A DNA stretch of 64,000 nt, from assembly GCA_002794735.1 (NCBI GenBank), contig NBAZ01000021.1, positions 124,001 through 188,000 on the forward strand. Direction: 5' to 3'. Under the pieces are notes generated by a model that was not told the origin of the DNA, made no database searches, and saw only the letters and a program-made list of their open reading frames with translations. This DNA is from Pyrrhoderma lamaoense. Its lineage: Eukaryota; Basidiomycota; Agaricomycetes; Hymenochaetales; Hymenochaetaceae. The position numbers were made by a program, and so were the translations under genes. Positions within the stretch are counted from its first letter, which is position 1. Each line of letters starts with the position of its first letter. Shown here piece after piece: positions 1 through 11,522 of the stretch.

Positions 1-1965
1 AGGTATGGACTTAGCGCCTTCAAATCGATTGCCAATGGGTATAGGCCCAACGGACTTGATAACAGACCAAAATGAGGGTACTGTCATGCTCGTTGATCTG
101 TCCGTTAGCTGTCGGTATCTCGCAGCATTATGTCAAATACGGCAAGGGAAATGGGCAGAAGCAACGGAGATGCTTGGGGAAGCTAATCCATTTAAAGGTA
201 CAGACAGAGTTGGACCTCGAATAGCAAATACCGATGGTGGTATCAAGGTGAGTTTGCGAGTCTTGCTATACACATTCATCTCACGTATAGTAGATTGAAG
301 CGTCTATGTGTTGTCTAAGAGGAATGCTCAAACTAAAATTGAATCGAGGAGATTCTGCAAAAGAGTGCTTTATGGAAGCTCTTGCGCTCGATGTCAAGTG
401 CTATGAAGCATTCAATAATCTGATAAGTGGGGAAATGATGACTGCTGACGAAGGTACGTTTTTGTATATTAACTTTAGTAAATGCTATTAACACCTCCTA
501 GAATGGGAGTTCGTTCAGGGCTTAGCATATAAGCAGCAATTACCGGAGGATGCAGAATTCGTAAGACTAATATATACTTCGAGACTCCGCAAGTATAAGC
601 ACGCCGAGGAACATGCACTTACACGGCAAAAACTAATAGAAGACTATGGGCTGAAAGATAATGTCGATGTCCTGTTTAGCTTTGCCGATGCAGCTTATGC
701 ACAATTCAAATGGGCCGACTGTTTTACTATTACTCAACGCGTCCTCCAGTTAGTGAATGTGCATGAACATACAATGCCTTTGCATATAGCGTGTATGCAC
801 CACCTTCCCCATTTACATTCAAAGTTGTTTATCCTTGCACATGAAATGGTAGAGAAGGAACCCGAGTCTGCGATAAGCTGGTATGCGGTAGGAGTGTGGT
901 ATCTGACTTCGAAAAAGTGGGCGGAAGCGAGGACGTATTTCAGTAAAACTTCACTCATGGATCCGCGATTCGCTCCGGCATGGATCGCTTTCGCGCATAC
1001 GTTTGCTCTTGAAGGCGAACATGATCATGCGGTTACGGCTTACTCTACTTGCGCAAGACTGTTTACAGGGTGAGTTCGGCTAGCCTCGAAGTCGAAGTTG
1101 AGATAATAATCTGTTTTCTTGTATCAAGGTCACATTTACCCCTTATGTTCGTTGGGATGGAACATATCATGCTATCAAACTATGATATGGCAGACGAATC
1201 ATTGAATGCAGCAGACAAAATGTGTGATGGGGATCCACTACTATTCAATGAACGAGGAGTCATGGCATTTAACCGTGGAAAGTAGGTATTCCATGAACAA
1301 TATGCTTACTCCTTCATATACTGATCACTCTTAACTTTAATCAGCTTCGAAGATGCAGTGACACTATTTAAAAGAGCTCTTGAGCTCGCAGAAGTAACTC
1401 AAGGCTCGCACAGTACATGGGCAACGACGTATGTCAACCTAGGTTCAGCCTGAGTAAGATAGGCCAATACAAAGAAGCATGTGATGCGTATCGTAAAGTC
1501 CTTGAGATAGACCCTCGACATGCAACAGCACTAGCACTCATGGGCAAAAATCATATGTTCTTGGGGGATGTTGACGCAGCTATTTTGAAATTCCATGAGG
1601 TACGTAATTTGATCTACTTTCTTGAAATTTCAAATCCACACAAAAATCAAAAAAAAAAAAAAATTGATTCGATTCGACTCGGCTTTTGCTGACGTAAAAC
1701 TTCTTCTTTGCGATAGGCTCTAAGTGTTGACCCTACGAACGGACACGTTGTCGAGATGTTGAACATAGCGTTGGAGATGAACCTTGATTCGGATCCCAAG
1801 TATAGCGTATATGATAACTCGTTTTATCTGCCCGCTGCTGAGAGGGAGAGGATGAAGTCTAGGAAGATGGATTCTGCGCTTAAGAACGTGAAAGCCAACC
1901 ATCCGAATACGTCTTGGAGAGATAGGGAAGTTGCGGAGGAAGAACAGGATATGAGTATTGGGTGA
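1..1965 (+). CDS. cdc16: Anaphase-promoting complex TPR subunit Cdc16/Cut9 (5' end outside window, one frame break)
   Basis: This is the C-terminal part of a TPR scaffold subunit of the APC/C ubiquitin ligase, which drives cyclin and securin degradation. At least six exons can be joined with clean GT..AG introns: up to 247, 294-453, 502-1069, from 1129, from about 1346, and a last exon from about 1717 to the stop. TPR helices run throughout. The segments GMEHIMLSNYDMADESLNA, DPLLFNERGVMAFNRG and ACDAYRKVLEIDPRHATALA match the Cdc16/Cut9 repeat series. The tail is charged (EEEQDMSIG). Near 1451 the frame carrying YVNLGSA runs into TGA, while the continuation KIGQYKEACDAY lies in another frame; no usable intron separates them, so a one-base indel is likely. 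The start codon is upstream of the window. The family call is confident; the break may be an assembly error. Confidence 0.87.
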
Positions 1966-2352
1966 ATTGGATGTTCTGTGTTTTTTTTGAAGAGAGGTGA
2001 GTATGGTGTACGAAATGGGTTTTTTTTTTGCTGTTCATCCTTTTATTTTATTTTAGTTTTATTCTTCCTTCTCCTCTTATTTCTCCTCCCCCCCCCCTCG
2101 CATTGTATCTCATCGGTTGTCAGTCAATTATAATTCATGATATGCAATAGTGATGAGTGATGAGTATTATCTTTGTCATTCAGATCTTCTTGAATTATTA
2201 CAAACATTGAACAGAATTACAAAAAAAATGTGTGCAAGATAAGTATTAGTACGTGTACTTGTACAAGACGGGAACGTAAAACAACAATCCTCTATTAAAT
2301 CATTCGAGGTTAGATGAATAAGAGAAGAAAAGGTAGATAACCTTTCAAGTAC
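1966..2352. other. Convergent intergenic / 3' UTR region
   Basis: This is the space between two convergent genes. It contains T-rich and C-rich runs (about 1980-2095) typical of 3' UTRs, and no coding signal that I can support. Confidence 0.5.
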
Positions 2353-3691
2353 TTATGGCCTACAGACAAGCAACCCTTTTTGGTACAGACCTGTTACAAA
2401 TAGAGCTCCAGTTCGTGAATCCCGAAGACCAGTCGTACTTTCACCAAACTTGGTGCCGTCTCCTTGGTACAAAGTGATCAAGCTATACCCAGCTTCATGA
2501 ATCGCTTCTTCATTAACACGTCGAGAAACAGAGAAAGGAGTTTGAGAATCAGACAGAGTAGTATAGTTCCATTCACATTTGGAATTAGGGCTACGATCCA
2601 ACTTGGTGCGTGTTCCTTCTTCCCTTGCGAGACGGCTACTAGAGAAGGAAAGTGTGCGTGTCCGGCTATAATAAGCGTGCCATCATGTTCATAGTGTATG
2701 TTATCTGGAGCGAAAGGTACTGGAATATTCTGAGGAGAGGAAGGCTTTCAGTACCATCTGGTAACTGAGTACGTGTAAAGAGCGTGACACGAGTAAAAGA
2801 CGAGGAAGCTACCGCAAGAGTCTTGCCGTCAGGAGACAGAGCAATCCCATTCGGGAAAGGATAGGAAGACTTTGCGGTAGCGTATGAATAGTCGCACTGT
2901 CAAGTTTTTCAGCTATCGATACATGCGAGATAAAGCCCAGAGGGAAACCGCTAAAAGTCTCAAAAACGGGTAAGATTTCCCCGAAAATACCAGGAAGTCG
3001 GCGTGTGAAGTAGTGATCATTAGATACGAAGAATGAGCTCGGTGAAGTCAATGCGAGTGCGTTTGGAGAGATGAGAGCGTTAGATGATATAGTGCGTAAG
3101 TAAGTGGCAGAATGAGGAGAAGAAGGGGAAAGTGAGAATTGTTCTATTGTGGTGTTATGTCTACCATGATTGACGACGAACATGTTGGATGAAGAACCCG
3201 ATTTTGAAGGCCATATTTGTACACCGAGAGGGTGGAAGTCATGTCCGGCTGGATAATTTTCTAACGTGATTTCCTTTGCCGACTCTGATGAGGCATCAAA
3301 ATCAATGAGAAATAGATGCCCTTTCGGGTCAGGGTTCGCTAGAGGACCCATTACTGTATTCCAGTTTTTACGGTTTGGGTCACAACTTGTGATGACCTTA
3401 CGGTCCACGACATTGCCTCTGGATCTACTAAGTCCCAGAAAGTTTGGTCTTCACAAAAGAGAGGCTTCCAGTGACGTCATGCAAGATATGACATTGTTTA
3501 GAGGCGTCTTTTGGCCCATCGGTGGTTGCAAAGTATTCCGCTGGCATATCTGCAGGCTTCAACGCATTTATGATATGGGACACCTCCATGCCGCAAGTGC
3601 CTATTCAGAAGCGATCGTCAATGCTAATTCGTTGCGGAGAATAGTTTCTAGAACTCACAAGAGTTGCGGTGACAAAAATATACTTTTTCAT
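2353..3691 (-). pseudogene. Paraoxonase/arylesterase-like (SMP-30 fold) protein, frame broken several times
   Basis: The reading resembles fungal serum-paraoxonase-like lactonases/arylesterases, six-bladed propellers with a central calcium. Visible landmarks in order are: an ATG at 3691 with a short hydrophobic leader and a GTGAGT intron; CEDQTFWDLVDPEAM; SCDPNRKNWNTVMGPLANP; DFHPLGVQIWP; FVVNHGRHNTTIEQF; ISPNALALTSPSSFFVSNDHY; then the blades LSPDGKTLAVASSSF and DNIHYEHDGTLIIAGHA; and the end GALFVTGLYQKGLLVCRP. These pieces fall in different frames: switches are needed near 3440, 3408, 2740 and 2570. The order and spacing are those of a full-length protein, so it is either a recent pseudogene or a gene hit by several sequence indels. 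It shares a roughly 310 bp divergent promoter with the next gene. Confidence 0.72.
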
Positions 3692-4000
3692 GGTCGACTC
3701 GCAGGGGTGGAGATAAAGATAAATAGAGCTTACGCGCGTGGGGAGAAAGGGGTGGGGAACCGCGATTAGATCAAGATGCCTGTCACGTGTGATGATCCGG
3801 CCCTGGTTTTATTATGGGAGGAAAAAGTAAATAAGCGCAAGCAAAAGCGAACCCCCCTTTTTTTTAGAAAAAGTCTATTTCTTTATCTTACAAACAAAAG
3901 CAGTGTCTGAAGACATCCTGGCTTTTGGCGGTGAAGAGCAGCCAGACTCAGAAGTAGAATCAACGGCTTTTGCTTGACGGTAACCGGGGCGGCTGATAAG
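3692..4000. promoter_or_regulatory. Divergent intergenic promoter region
   Basis: About 310 bp lie between the start codons of the paraoxonase-like gene (minus) and the DUF6534-like gene (plus). Both 5' UTRs and core promoters must fit here. I see no clear TATA box; an A/T-rich stretch lies at 3820-3880. Confidence 0.45.
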
Positions 4001-6474
4001 ATGAGTGGCATCGAGGATTCGTTTGGTACGTCATAATAACTATTCGTGGAAAGTAACGTTGGAATTAATGTAATTTGACTTCTTCCGTCTATTATTGCTC
4101 CTCGGAACAGGATCTGCGTATATTGGGGCTATGGTCATGACCATGTATGTCCTCCCCTTCTCTTACTTCAGTACTTGAATGGTATATACTAATATTATCC
4201 CTGTCTAGCTTGTATGGCATTACCTGCCTTCAAGTGAGTCGACGAGGAGAGAAAATTAGAGTGTTTCACCAATAAATTAATGTCCCTTATAGACGTACCT
4301 GTACTTTATGAGGTACCCAGGTGACCTGCTTACGACCAAGATACTTGTAAGTCTTTTCCCTTCTCGAAGTGTATACCTATCTGATAAACGGTGTAGGTAA
4401 GCTCTCTATGGTGAGTTACAATGGCTATATGCTTGACTTTGTGGCTTACAGTGCCTGTTAGGATCCTGGATACCTTTCATGTTGTTTTAGGTACGTGTAA
4501 ACGACCCGACCCTTTTCACCCTCAAATTATGAACTCACAGCCGATCAGTGTCGCAGACAATGTATCACTACCTGGTATGCGTGCTTAGTCTTCATCAGCC
4601 TGGTGGCAAGTAATAACTATCGACAAAGATAACAAACTTCAGCAATCCCGCTGCTCTCAATGACGGCACTTGGTGAGTAACATTATCAGCTGATGTGAAA
4701 ACCTCGTCTTTAACACCATACTTAGGGCCCTATTTGTACGGTCAATGCTTTTGCCTCTTTCATGTCCCTCCTAACTAGGAAACTTAGGTTTCGATTGGTA
4801 TGAATGTCTGTATCGCATTTATAGTCAAATGGTGAGTTTAGCTTCTCAATCACTTATTCTGTGTCTAATGTCTTGTAGCTTCTTTACACAGAAGATTCAC
4901 GGTTGTAAGTCATTATACAACTATTAAATGAGTGTGCTTTTTCTGAGAAATGGCGATCTACCAGTGAGCGAACGCAACTGGCTCATAACGATTCCTCTGG
5001 TGAGCCATATCCGAATCATATAACAATCGGAAGCCCTAAAACCTTCTCTATTGAACAGTCGCTTACTGTCCTAGCCCATTTTGGTGAGTGGTGAATACGA
5101 GGTATCTAGTTTCCGTACTGAATATTCTTGTGGAATCAGCATTCGGACTTGGTGAGTTCTTCTGATGTTCACTATAAAGACATCTGCTGAGTGCGAGGAC
5201 AGAAACTATGGGAAGACTGTAAGTAATACTATTTGCTAACCTTAGATCGTGAATTATCTACTCCCTAAAGTTTTGTCATCAAGCAGTTCTCCCGGTTGCC
5301 AGAGTTGAATGTATGCGAATCAGTTTTATCTTTGAGAAGCATCTGAAAATGTTTTACACTCCTGCTTTTGACAGAATTCGGCTGCTCTACCATTTGCGAT
5401 ATTTGCCATGGTATCAGATATCGCTATAACATGTGCCCTTATTTTCCTGTTGCAAAATAGGAAAACGACCTTCAAATCGTATGTGTACCATTGTCTACTC
5501 TCGGATGTATTATGGCTGATAGTCTGATTGAATGTAGGACTAATATGCTTATAAACTATCTTATCGTTTATGCCATCAACAGATGTCTACTGACTTCGTA
5601 GGTTTTTTTACTTAGTTCTAACGTATCTGAAGGCTGATACAGAGTTTTATCTCCTCTCAAGAGTAATAGCTTTGGTTGAGCTTATTGTTGTAAGTAACTA
5701 CTTGTGTTGACTGGGATCGTTGTGTTTATCATGCCCCTATCAGTTTGTCTCACATCCGCATACATTCTGGTTCTTGGCCCTTGATTTTGTACGTATTGAT
5801 ATCTACCGATACATAATAAGATACTCATAACTCTAATCCACGACTCGCTAGGTCATCGGGAAATGTAAGATTCCATATTCTATTTCTCCCCCTCTTCGTT
5901 CCCTTTCATTTCCTCTCTGTTTTTTTAAGAGGGTTCGTTACTAATAATAGAGAAAACGGATTCAATTTTGATATAGGTTACGTAAACTCCTTCCTTGCCA
6001 CACTCAACACTCGTTCTTCTCTTCGCGGGAAAGGGTTAGATTCCGAAGAGCCCGGGACGATTTTTAGTTCGAATTTGGAGATCGCACCTGTCACGCCTAG
6101 TATGCTTGATGATATACGTAGTCAGAATCAGGATGGGAAGGTGACGTTGACGAGGATATCTAGGTTAACTGGGGTGAGTGCACTCTTTCTTTGTTTCGTT
6201 TTTTCTCTATTTTCCGTTTTGAAAAGAGGAATGGGAAAAGCTAATATTGGATGATTTATTGACTTCTTATAGCATACCCAGTCTACTCGGAGTACATATT
6301 CAAGACATGATCAGTCGGGTATCTCGGAAGAGTATAAAGACTCGGATCTTGAGATGAGTGTATGTATTTCTCACCAATCTTATAAACTTTCAGTCGCATA
6401 ACTAACTCTTGATATTCGATTTGAATGCGATGACTGACGACTGTTCTTTATGTTCTTAGCCCATCCAAAAATAG
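4001..6474 (+). CDS. DUF6534-like seven-helix membrane protein, many micro-exons
   Basis: The start ATG at 4001 encodes MSGIEDSF and is followed by a series of very short exons. The first joins give GSAYIGAMVMTILYGITCLQ and TYLYFMRYPGDLLTTKIL, which is the characteristic opening of basidiomycete DUF6534 proteins (first helix with 'YG.TC.Q.Y.Y', then a short loop 'YP.D...TK'). More hydrophobic mini-exons follow up to about 5860. A hydrophilic Ser-rich cytoplasmic tail begins near 5970 and ends EEYKDSDLEMSPIQK at 6474, after introns at about 6174 and 6360. Function is unknown for the family; the topology resembles 7TM receptors. No single long reading frame exists, so the middle exons are not fully resolved. 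The family call rests on the first 50 residues and the exon style. Confidence 0.72.
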
Positions 6475-7032
6475 TCTCGTATACTTATTCTTGTATTTGT
6501 TTGAATTTTCTCACGAAAGGAATGAAAAAAAAATATTCGATGCTCTGATCAGCCTTCAGAAGCTTGTTTATATGTACTTTTCTATCCATCCTTCCCTCTC
6601 TCCCTCCCCCTTACCTAACTACATTTCTCCAAGGTTTTTTGTAGTACGCTTATTTCTGACTTTTGGAAAGATTTCGCAGTCGTAGTCGTATACCATTCCA
6701 TTGTACTTTCTGACTTAGGGCTATATACTCTTCAACCTAGGAATAGAGAATTGATCAAACTCTCTTTTCTTTTACTTTCATACTCCCGTATCATGATGCT
6801 AGGTCCTATACTACTCATACGAACACGCTAGAGATGACCACATTGGTACCTCGAGATGCACAGATATTATTTCTAGGTTATTCATAAGATGACTTTAGTT
6901 GGCTGAGTGATTTGATATAACAAACTAGAAAAAAGGGGTTCAATGCAATAAATTCGATAACTCTTTCCAAGAAAAACAAAAAAGGGGAGGAGGGGGGGAG
7001 AAGGGGATAACACAGAATAAAATTGATCATAT
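6475..7032. other. Intergenic region
   Basis: This is 3' flanking DNA of two convergent genes. It contains a pyrimidine-rich stretch at 6585-6630 and a purine-rich stretch at 6960-7010. No gene seen. Confidence 0.4.
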
Positions 7033-8160
7033 CTAACGTCTCCTTGACGCTTGGATGGTATTAGCAGCCCCAGCAGCCCCGACACCTACAGCAGTGACGG
7101 CCCCACCGGGTAATTTCCAGCCAAACCGACCAGCTAAGCTCCTTGCGAATATCTCTCCAAATCCGAGCATCACACCGTTAATAAAGGGGAGGAGTAAGTT
7201 GATAGATAGAGAGGAGACGAGTGCGAAGATACGGGAACGTGTGGACAGACGGCTGTCGAATATGGAGAGCGTTGCTGGAGGGGGAGAGGGACTGGTCCTG
7301 CTTTAGGTTCTCGACTTGTTTTGGTGTTAGTGTTGGTGTTGGCGTTCGGGTTCGAAGGTTTTTCGGCCACTCGAGGGGAAGGAACGTATGTCGAAGCTGA
7401 GTTTTGTTTTTCGTACTTGCTTTCTGAGTGGTCGGAGTGTGAGGGGATTGAGAGTGAGGGTATGAAGAGTCTAGTGCGTCTACTTCTTCCCAGTGTTGGC
7501 TGTGATCTAAAGTCGCTACAGACTGTTTCGAAAAAGAAAAGATGCGAATTGAATAAGTCCCCTCTCTTTTGATTACCGTTATAAGGAAGAAAAGTAGGAA
7601 ACGGAGACATACCTCAGGTCGAGTACTACTTGACGGTTCACCCGAAACTATACCCCTCACGTCAGCCGGACTAGGTGAGCCCGGATACCCAGACCCAGTC
7701 AACTTCGACGACCCAGCTTCAAAGGGTGAGTAATTTGGAGGACCAGGCATAGGTTTCCCAGCTTCCAACTTTTCCCAAGTCTCTCCAGATGCGGCGCGTT
7801 CAGCTGCGATACGTGCACGCGTTTCCTCGGCTTTCCTCCGTTCGATGGCCGATCGTCTTTTCCACTCTTTGTCGATGGAGGCGAGCTCTTCTTCCCACTT
7901 GGCTTTTTCTTCTTGCGAGACTAGGGGAGTAGTTTCGACTACCGTGTCGGTAGCGGCGTTGGTATTTGTAGCATCGGTAGTAGAATCTGGACTCGTGTTT
8001 TGTGCAGGGTCAGGTTCATTGTTCGGAGAAATTGAGATTGGCGTAAACGCTGAGGACAGCGAGGACTGTTAGAAGTTTAGAAAAAGAAAACATTATTTTA
8101 TGATACTTTTTGGTGAATGAAACGAGAGGGAATATTCACTGCTAGAATGTCTTCGGACAT
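7033..8160 (-). CDS. mim1: Mim1/Tom13-like mitochondrial outer-membrane import protein
   Basis: Mim1 (Tom13) is the core of the MIM insertase that places alpha-helical proteins, including TOM subunits, in the mitochondrial outer membrane. The start ATG at 8160 gives MSEDILA, then a 5' intron (GTGAAT..CTAACAG) leads to SSLSSAFTPIS, a long Ser/Thr/acidic cytosolic part and a charged helix (SQEEKAKWEEELASIDKEWK). The conserved C-terminal end carries the single membrane span: SLSINLLLPFING, GVMLGFGEIFARSLAG, then a basic Arg tail. A second GTATGT intron starts after STRPE near 7610. A further intron must join the middle frame to the C-terminal frame: the candidate donor is GTACGA near 7420 and the acceptor is uncertain (about 7285-7305). 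The C-terminal block supports the family; the middle is low-complexity. Confidence 0.75.
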
Positions 8161-9509
8161 GGGGGGTTTTGCACTTTGACTGTGGTAGCTCTAAAAGAAA
8201 CTTATTTTTACTTTTTTTCCGTGTTACAGCCCAGCAATAATGTATCACGTCACATTAGTGATCAGTATCGCGTCATCCATGATCGCGCTCGTCATTATTA
8301 GTATTTGATACTCACCCATCTGTCTTGTGAACTGACCCCATACTCATCTCCTCAAAACCCAACACAGATGATAACAAAATGTGGATATATACATTAGATC
8401 ACCCTTTTGCTCGTCTATATGAGTTGACGTATAGAGCAAGATCAACCGTGCTTGATACACATGGGTATCATCTTACCGAACTTTTCATCAATCTCCAAGA
8501 GTGGCAACTTGATACAATATCCTGCTATACTAACCTACTTAATCTATGCCACTATAACAGTCTCAACTGACATCTTCAATGACTGCGATAACTAGCTCAA
8601 ACGAATTCTGATCATCCGGGTTGGTTTTATAGGTTAGCTTTCTGCGTCAACTATAACTATAGATAGCATCTCGATGAGATAAGTAATCAGCTAATTGTAT
8701 CCTTCGCCTCAGGTGATACATCACCTTTTTAACTTTGCGAAAAGTCGGAAGACATTCATAAAGTCAATCTTTAATTCATCTGTTTAGCCTCGATTATCGG
8801 AGTATTATGAATATCATATGTTGACGAGTGACATTGTGGAAAGTAACGACGGTGATACGAGTCAACATCACCTGGAAGGTGCACGTAGCTACCCCACATG
8901 TCACAATGGACTATCACTCAGATAAGTGGCTGTGCTAAACTATAACCTCCTGGAGATGAGGTATGCGGTTCTGGTGTATGATGGATTTCCTGTAGCGTGT
9001 ACGCTACAGGAAGTATCAGCATATTGTATAGCACGATAGGGTACAACATATCATGGGTTAAATCTTCCCTACACTTTACTTGGCAAGAGGGGACAGAAAC
9101 TCCTGCGTGATGTATAATTACAACTGTGTGTACTTCCATCAAGAATAGAAGTCGTCCCTGACAGCCGTTTCTGGCGTCCCTTTGGTATATCACCCGATGC
9201 TATCATTGCTCTTTACCTCTGTTATGGGTCTTAGCTGGTATTCTGATGCTCAAGATATCAACTCAGCTCCCCGGGTCTCTAACTATCATTGCGTTACTCA
9301 CTCAACACCGAATTCTCAAACCTACACTATGGTTCGTGATACATGTCGCTACGAATACATATCTATGTTCGTTACAATGCATGGATCCTATACGTATGTA
9401 TCAAATGTATGATAACAACTGAGTAATGGACCTGTATATCATAAGTAAGGATGCTAACTCTTGCTTCTCTTCTCCTCTTTCGTTTCTGACGCTTGACACA
9501 CTGAAGTTC
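8161..9509. other. Intergenic region with a perfect inverted repeat
   Basis: About 1.35 kb lie between the Mim1-like gene and membrane protein A. Short ORFs on both strands show no family features. The notable element is a perfect 12-bp inverted repeat at 8987-9012, listed separately. Confidence 0.4.
8987..9012. repeat. Perfect inverted repeat (12-bp arms, 2-nt loop)
   Basis: TTCCTGTAGCGT at 8987-8998 is followed by GT and then by its exact reverse complement ACGCTACAGGAA at 9001-9012. It could form a hairpin or bind a dimeric protein. It lies about 500 bp upstream of membrane protein A. Confidence 0.85.
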
Positions 9510-11208
9510 ATGAAGGATCTAAACTCGATATTATCCGTTTTTACACTCCTTTTCACTGCTCAAGTATCATTCTCACAGGTCACTACAGCTGTTGGTGGTA
9601 CTCTGAATACATTCCAAGTATGTAAATCTACGAAAGTACTTGTTATCTTTGAAGCTTAATGTAACAGGATTCAAGTTCAATCAGTCAATGCTTGGGTTCC
9701 CAGTTCGAGATAGACCCCTCGAGGAATTCGAACCCAATTCCACCATTTTATATGTTTTCGTTCGCTGAAGGAGGGGAGGGCACAGTCGATTACTTGGGAA
9801 CAGATACACAAAACTTAGTTTGGACAGTTCGCCATCAAAGCAGTTAGATCTATATTTCATTGTTTGTAGAAGTTCTTGCATTCATGACACCAAAATTATA
9901 GAAAGCCGTGTTCAATACTACATTATTGACTCTGCTGGGAACATAAGTGATGTAGACAGAGTTCTTGTGGACGGTTTGTACGAGCCTCTATATGTTTTTA
10001 ACAGAAATCTGACTCTTTTGATCTAGCTGGAAGTCCTAATGGTTGTATTATACCTAGTTCTCCATCTGACTTCAAGGTCATTCCGAGTTCGTCTCAAGTA
10101 TCAGCTTGCAGCAATCTGAAACTCAGTGTATCGGGAGGGTCGGAACCATATACGTTTGTAGTTGTTGACTATAACCAAAACAAAGTCAGCAACTTCACAA
10201 TATCGAGTAAGGACGATGTTCTAAGTTACGTGAATGATAAACAATCTGGAAATTTCTTTTTAGGTGAGTTTATCCCTTAATATGTTGGATATTACGATAT
10301 CTGACTCGATAGAGAAGTTACCGCATCTGACTCGTGAGTTTAACCATTGATTTTTCGATCCGAATGTAGATTCATATGAACCTGTAGAACTGGTCTGTGG
10401 GCTGAGTCGAGAATGATCTACTCGGTCGGTTCGTCAAAAAGCGAATGCTCAGATAAACAATCAACGATTTCTTCGGCTTTCTCAGTATCCCAGAGTTCGT
10501 CGATATCTGTATCAACGTTGACTAGTACCTTCTCAGGCTACCCAGCACGATAATTGAACATCCGGGTGTATGCTCAGGCGCGTCAACAAATAACTCGAGA
10601 ACAAACACGCATCAATCAATAGTAGTCGCCATCGTTCTTTCGAGTTTGGGCAGTCTCATCATCTTATTTTTCTGTCTTTGGCTTTGTTATCGATACAACC
10701 GTAGACGAGGGAATACATTCCGTTCCAATATTAACAAATACAACATAACAAGACTACAAAGGAAACGCAAACCATCGAAGTATGATGTTTCTGTGTTTCC
10801 TTTCACGTTGTCAAAGCCACCGTCTACAGTGATCCCAGGAAAGTCTCGTGACTCTGTTGCCTTGGGGAGCCCAATTATGTCTACCTTTCGTCGTGCGGGA
10901 AGCTATCATTCAGGTTTGTCGACGTTGAATGGGGTTGCTAGTAACAGAGAGGAGAACGGGAGTAAGATTGAGACTGGAACGACATTGAATACACCAAACA
11001 AAGGACGCATGGGGTCACCTCCGGATTATGTGTCACATATTAGCCTGATACTAAGGTCTAAAACTTTTATAACTCTTTTTTCTCATACAAACTCCTATAT
11101 GTATATTTTTTTGCCTTGTAAACTCATTTTTTTATTTATCTTTTTTTTACTGGGGACAGAAGTCTGTCGGTAGTCCTTACAAGAGATAAACTCAGCTGTA
11201 GATAAATT
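9510..11208 (+). CDS. Type I single-pass surface protein A (GGxxPY-domain, PPxY tail family)
   Basis: The start ATG at 9510 gives a signal peptide (MKDLNSILSVFTLLFTAQVS). Exon by exon the ectodomain reads IPPFYMFSFAEGGEGTV, then RVQYYIIDSAGNISDVD, then the second module CSNLKLSVSGGSEPYTFVV with NFTISSKDDVLSYV. It is followed by a Ser-rich stalk (SSAFSVSQSSSISVSTLTS), a membrane span (VVAIVLSSLGSLIILFFCLW) and a basic stop-transfer (CYRYNRRRG). The cytoplasmic tail contains SPPDYVSH, a PPxY motif. Paralogous to B and C. Stalk and membrane span are in different frames (switch near 10545), so an indel or unseen intron is present. The 3' end is uncertain: 11173 without, or 11208 with, a last intron. 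Function unknown; PPxY motifs bind WW domains of Rsp5/Nedd4-type ligases. Confidence 0.68.
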
Positions 11209-11522
11209 ATCTTAAAGTGTACTTGTACAAATAGAAGCAATACAAATAGTTTTTTCTCTCTCTCATTTGCCCGTCTACCATATGAAATACCTGTATGTAG
11301 TTGGCACTGATCTCTGAGTTAATTGTCCTTAGTCTGTCTACTTGATGAATCAATTAGTCGTGATACATTAGGGAAAAAAGACGTGTGAAGTGAAGGATAG
11401 GAATGAGTTAAGTATAGAAAATTCACTTGACTCCAATTCCAAGGATCTTCTTTTTAGAGTTCAAAGGGAAGAATTAGAGGTCTGAGAACCTGTTCCACCA
11501 ATTGAGGTCATACTTTTATTAA
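11209..11522. other. Convergent 3' flanking region
   Basis: AT-rich sequence between convergent gene A and the Ytm1 gene. I see no coding or RNA feature. Confidence 0.4.

Noticed and set aside
5..298. ORF from an in-frame ATG at the window start as a separate small gene
   Set aside because: It ends at a normal 5' splice site and continues in frame into the next Cdc16 exon; the true start is upstream of the window.
2464..2694. Plus-strand ORF over the paraoxonase-like gene
   Set aside because: It is antisense to recognisable propeller motifs and has no features of its own.
7170..7768. Two long overlapping minus-strand ORFs (146 and 196 codons) as independent proteins
   Set aside because: They are low-complexity readings of Mim1-like exons and intron sequence; only the spliced frame reaches the conserved C-terminal anchor.
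8918..9412. ORFs on both strands upstream of surface protein A
   Set aside because: No start context, domain, splice partner or composition like the neighbouring genes.
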